Shown: piece after piece, positions 5,060-6,880 of the stretch
How the letters are laid out: each line of letters begins with the position of its first letter
How positions within the stretch are numbered: position 1 is the stretch's first letter
NCBI GenBank assembly: GCA_030630315.1
Contig: DAOVNI010000088.1
Span: 1-6,880 of the forward strand
DNA: 6,880 nucleotides
Origin: Phycisphaerae bacterium
GTDB taxonomy: Bacteria; Planctomycetota; Phycisphaerae; Sedimentisphaerales; Anaerobacaceae
Reading direction: 5' to 3'
Made by a program: the position numbers and the translations under genes
The notes under the pieces: model-generated
The model's input: only the letters and a program-made list of their open reading frames with translations
What the model was told of the DNA's origin: nothing
Databases searched by the model: none

Positions 5060-6596
5060 CAGCTACCACGTGGTTACCGGCAGCTTAACCGACGCCACGG
5101 CCATTCTGGATGGCTTCACCATCACCGCTGGCTATGCCAATGGTTCTTCGTGGCCAGACAACACGGGCGGAGGGATGTTCAACGATGGCGGCAGCCCTAC
5201 ACTGACCAACTGCACCTTCAGCGGAAACTCGGCAGGCTACGCTGGCGGCGGGATGTGTAACGACAACGGCAGTAGCCCGATGCTAACCAACTGCACTTTC
5301 AGCGGTAACTCAGCGCACTACGATGGCGGCGGGATGCGCAACTACAACAATTGCAACCCTATGCTCACTAACTGCACTTTTAGCGGCAACACTGCTAACT
5401 TGGAAGGCGGCGGGATGCACAACTACGAAAGCGGCCCCACACTGACTAACTGCACATTCAGCGGGTGCTCGGCTGGCACCGATGGCGGCGGGATGTTGAA
5501 CAGGAAGAGCAGCGCCCCGACGCTGACCAACTGCATACTGTGGGGCAATACCGCCCCAACTGGACCACAGATATACAACGATAACTCCACGTCGATTGTA
5601 ACTTACAGCGATATCCAGGGCGGCTGGAGTGGCACGGGGAATATCGGTAACAACCCGCTGTTCAGGGACGCCGATGGCTCTGATGATATTGTCGGCACGG
5701 AAGATGATAACCTGCGGCTTGCGGCCGGCTCCCCATGCATTGACATTGGTGATAATATGGCCGTCCCAGCAGATATTACAACAGACCTGGGTGGAGCGCC
5801 GCGAACAGCGGGCGGGAGCGTTGATATGGGCGCATACGAGTGGGATTCGCCGGTGGCGCACTGGAAGCTGGACGAGGGCTCCGGCAGGACCGCCAGAGAT
5901 TCATCGGGCAGCGGCCATGATGGTACTGCGCAGAGCGACCCCGATTGGGTGGATGGCCCGGATGGCTATGGCAGAGCGATGTACTTCGACGGCAGCGACC
6001 CGGCGGCGGCACCTGCGTGGGTCAACTGCGGGACCTGGAATCCATCGCAGACGACAGGTCAAATCACCGTCTCTTTGTGGGCCAAATGGGATGGACTCAC
6101 TGATCAGTGGCAAGGCTTAGTCGGCAAAGCAGACAGTTGGGACGCTAATGATATGATGTGGCTGCTTCAAGCTAATATAGATGACGGGCGGCTTGGGTTC
6201 TTCCGTCAAGGTAGTTACCCCTATAGTGGCGATGCCTTTTTGCCGGTTGGAGAATGGTCGCATGTGGCCGCAACGTTCGACGGGTCCACGATGGTCTTCT
6301 ATGTCGACGGTGCGGAGACCGGCCGGGGCGATTTCTCATTCGGGTCCGATACCGAGGCGCACGTAGTGTTTGGAGCTTGTTACCGATACGGGTCTAACGG
6401 GTTCAACGGTGCTCTTGACGACGTCCGGATTTACAACTACGCGCTGAGTGCCGATGAGGTCCGCTGGCTTTTGTGCGCCAGGCCGCCAAGAGGTGACTTG
6501 AATCGTGATTGCAGGGTTGATTTCGTGGACTTTGCAATACTTGCTTCTTCGTGGCTGGATTGCGGGCTGATGGTGCCAGAGCTTTGTGGGCAATAG
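5049..6596 (+). CDS. Secreted surface protein, 3' part: beta-helix, LamG and dockerin-like tail
   Basis: These 515 codons are open in the +1 frame relative to the upstream part and have no ribosome binding site of their own. In joined numbering, residues about 427-554 hold five beta-helix coils of 26-27 residues with GGGM and LTNCTFSGNSA motifs, as in polymorphic outer-membrane-like repeats. Residues about 555-652 finish the helix (NNPLF, LRLAAGSPCIDIGD, DMGAYEW). Residues about 655-862 form a LamG / concanavalin A-like domain (VAHWKLDEGSG, ITVSLWAKW, EWSHVAATFDG, FYVDG, GALDDVRIYNYALS). The tail has one dockerin-type calcium-loop motif, GDLNRDCRVDFVDFAILA (868-885), then SSWLDCG. LamG domains usually bind glycans and single dockerin-like tails are common on planctomycete exported proteins; the target here is unknown. 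An in-frame ATG at 4884 is a shadow in the other frame, not a start. The gene ends at TAG 6594-6596. Confidence 0.8.
   Translation, partial: NSDNSYHVVTGSLTDATAILDGFTITAGYANGSSWPDNTGGGMFNDGGSPTLTNCTFSGNSAGYAGGGMCNDNGSSPMLTNCTFSGNSAHYDGGGMRNYNNCNPMLTNCTFSGNTANLEGGGMHNYESGPTLTNCTFSGCSAGTDGGGMLNRKSSAPTLTNCILWGNTAPTGPQIYNDNSTSIVTYSDIQGGWSGTGNIGNNPLFRDADGSDDIVGTEDDNLRLAAGSPCIDIGDNMAVPADITTDLGGAPRTAGGSVDMGAYEWDSPVAHWKLDEGSGRTARDSSGSGHDGTAQSDPDWVDGPDGYGRAMYFDGSDPAAAPAWVNCGTWNPSQTTGQITVSLWAKWDGLTDQWQGLVGKADSWDANDMMWLLQANIDDGRLGFFRQGSYPYSGDAFLPVGEWSHVAATFDGSTMVFYVDGAETGRGDFSFGSDTEAHVVFGACYRYGSNGFNGALDDVRIYNYALSADEVRWLLCARPPRGDLNRDCRVDFVDFAILASSWLDCGLMVPELCGQ
5165..5560 (+). repeat. Five tandem beta-helix coil coding repeats
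   Basis: GGGATG recurs with its ATG at 5175, 5253, 5334, 5415 and 5493, giving spacings of 78, 81, 81 and 78 bp. Each unit encodes a GGGM-N...LTNCTFSGNSA coil. Identity is highest in the AACTGCAC segments. The repeats build a right-handed parallel beta-helix. Confidence 0.85.
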
Positions 6597-6693
6597 GCCC
6601 GACTGCAAGTGGGCATAGCTAATCGGCTGCTTTCTTTGCTAATCAAAGGGCCGTGAGGATTAAACGAGAGTCTGTTTGTCATGAAGAAATAAT

Positions 6694-6711
6694 GGTGGGG
6701 CAAGCCCCACC
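6694..6711. repeat. Perfect GC-rich palindrome GGTGGGGC-AA-GCCCCACC
   Basis: Two 8-bp arms flank AA. The following CCTACG and the similar GCCACCCTACG at 6812-6822 suggest a dispersed intergenic repeat family of the GTGGGGCAAGCCCCACCCTACG kind. No T-tract follows. Confidence 0.6.
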
Positions 6712-6720
6712 CTACGATAA

Positions 6721-6786
6721 TAAAGTGCCTAAAGTGAACTAAAGTGCCTAAAGTTGGATGATTTTTCCCATCCACTTCATCCACTT
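6721..6786. repeat. Short tandem repeats TAAAGTGCC and CATCCACTT
   Basis: TAAAGTG units start at 6721, 6730, 6740 and 6749 (the last reading TAAAGTT), with CC, AAC and CC spacers, giving a 19-bp higher-order repeat. CATCCACTT is duplicated head to tail at 6769-6777 and 6778-6786. Noncoding. Confidence 0.7.
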
Positions 6787-6880
6787 CGCTCATTGCGTTC
6801 GCTCAGTGGCTGCCACCCTACGATTTTGGTTGTTTGTCGTGTATTTTCCGGTAAAATGGGAAAGGCAGAATTCAGAGGAC

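Larger units (their letters stand above)
6597..6880. other. Intergenic region after the surface-protein gene
   Basis: No gene is supported. A weak hairpin GCCC/GGGC with an inner ACT/AGT pairing (6597-6614) follows the stop codon, and a CTTTG/CAAAG stem lies at 6634-6648; neither has a T-tract, so the terminator is unclear. A palindrome and short tandem repeats occupy 6694-6786. TTGTTT (6830-6835), 16 nt, TAAAAT (6852-6857) could be a promoter directed out of the window, but the match is weak. Confidence 0.5.

Noticed and set aside
4133..5560. CRISPR-like array
   Set aside because: The regular repeats are in-frame protein repeats (YWTD blades and beta-helix coils) with multiples-of-three spacing and no spacer-like unique segments.
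6437..6793. Minus-strand open frame over the gene end and downstream repeats
   Set aside because: Half is antisense to the LamG/dockerin-like tail and half is translated repeat DNA, so it is a typical spurious call.

Overview
The window looks like a piece of a planctomycete genome, most likely of the Phycisphaerae / Sedimentisphaerales kind. This is inferred from gene style only: a large secreted protein with a parallel beta-helix, a LamG domain and a single C-terminal dockerin-like motif, and intergenic DNA full of short repeated words. No rRNA, tRNA, CRISPR array or transposase is visible.

Minus strand, 3261 to 405: a probable three-gene unit. A 39-codon ORF (3261-3142) lies 18 bp ahead of a NapH-type membrane 4Fe-4S protein (3123-2266). 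After a 121-bp AT-rich spacer with its own candidate promoter comes a 579-residue exported protein (2144-405). That protein reads through an in-frame TGA at 1838-1836. The TGA sits exactly where iodothyronine-deiodinase-like redoxins carry their catalytic selenocysteine or cysteine (context SSYT-U-PPF), and a hairpin resembling a bacterial SECIS starts 4 nt after it. Taken as selenocysteine, the product is a deiodinase-like thioredoxin-fold domain fused to a beta-sandwich-like region and a six-heme (CxxCH) cytochrome c domain. A plausible route is quinol pool, then membrane Fe-S protein, then hexaheme domain, then selenocysteine redoxin in the periplasm. Standard gene calling would split this gene in two and could assign a false TTG start at 1799.

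Plus strand, 3887 to 6596: one secreted surface-type gene broken by an apparent one-base insertion near 5048-5050. The 5' part has a signal peptide, a typical beta-helix N-terminal cap, six YWTD beta-propeller repeats of 42-43 residues inserted into it, and the resumption of the host domain. The 3' part has five 26-27-residue beta-helix coils, a LamG domain and a dockerin-like tail. It has a strong Shine-Dalgarno, a candidate promoter and a hairpin-containing leader.

Intergenic regions: 1-404, 3262-3886 and 6597-6880 carry no convincing protein genes. They hold short tandem repeats and palindromes of the dispersed-repeat type.

Main points of interest: the putative selenocysteine deiodinase-like/hexaheme cytochrome fusion with its membrane electron donor, and the six-bladed propeller inserted into a beta-helix surface protein.
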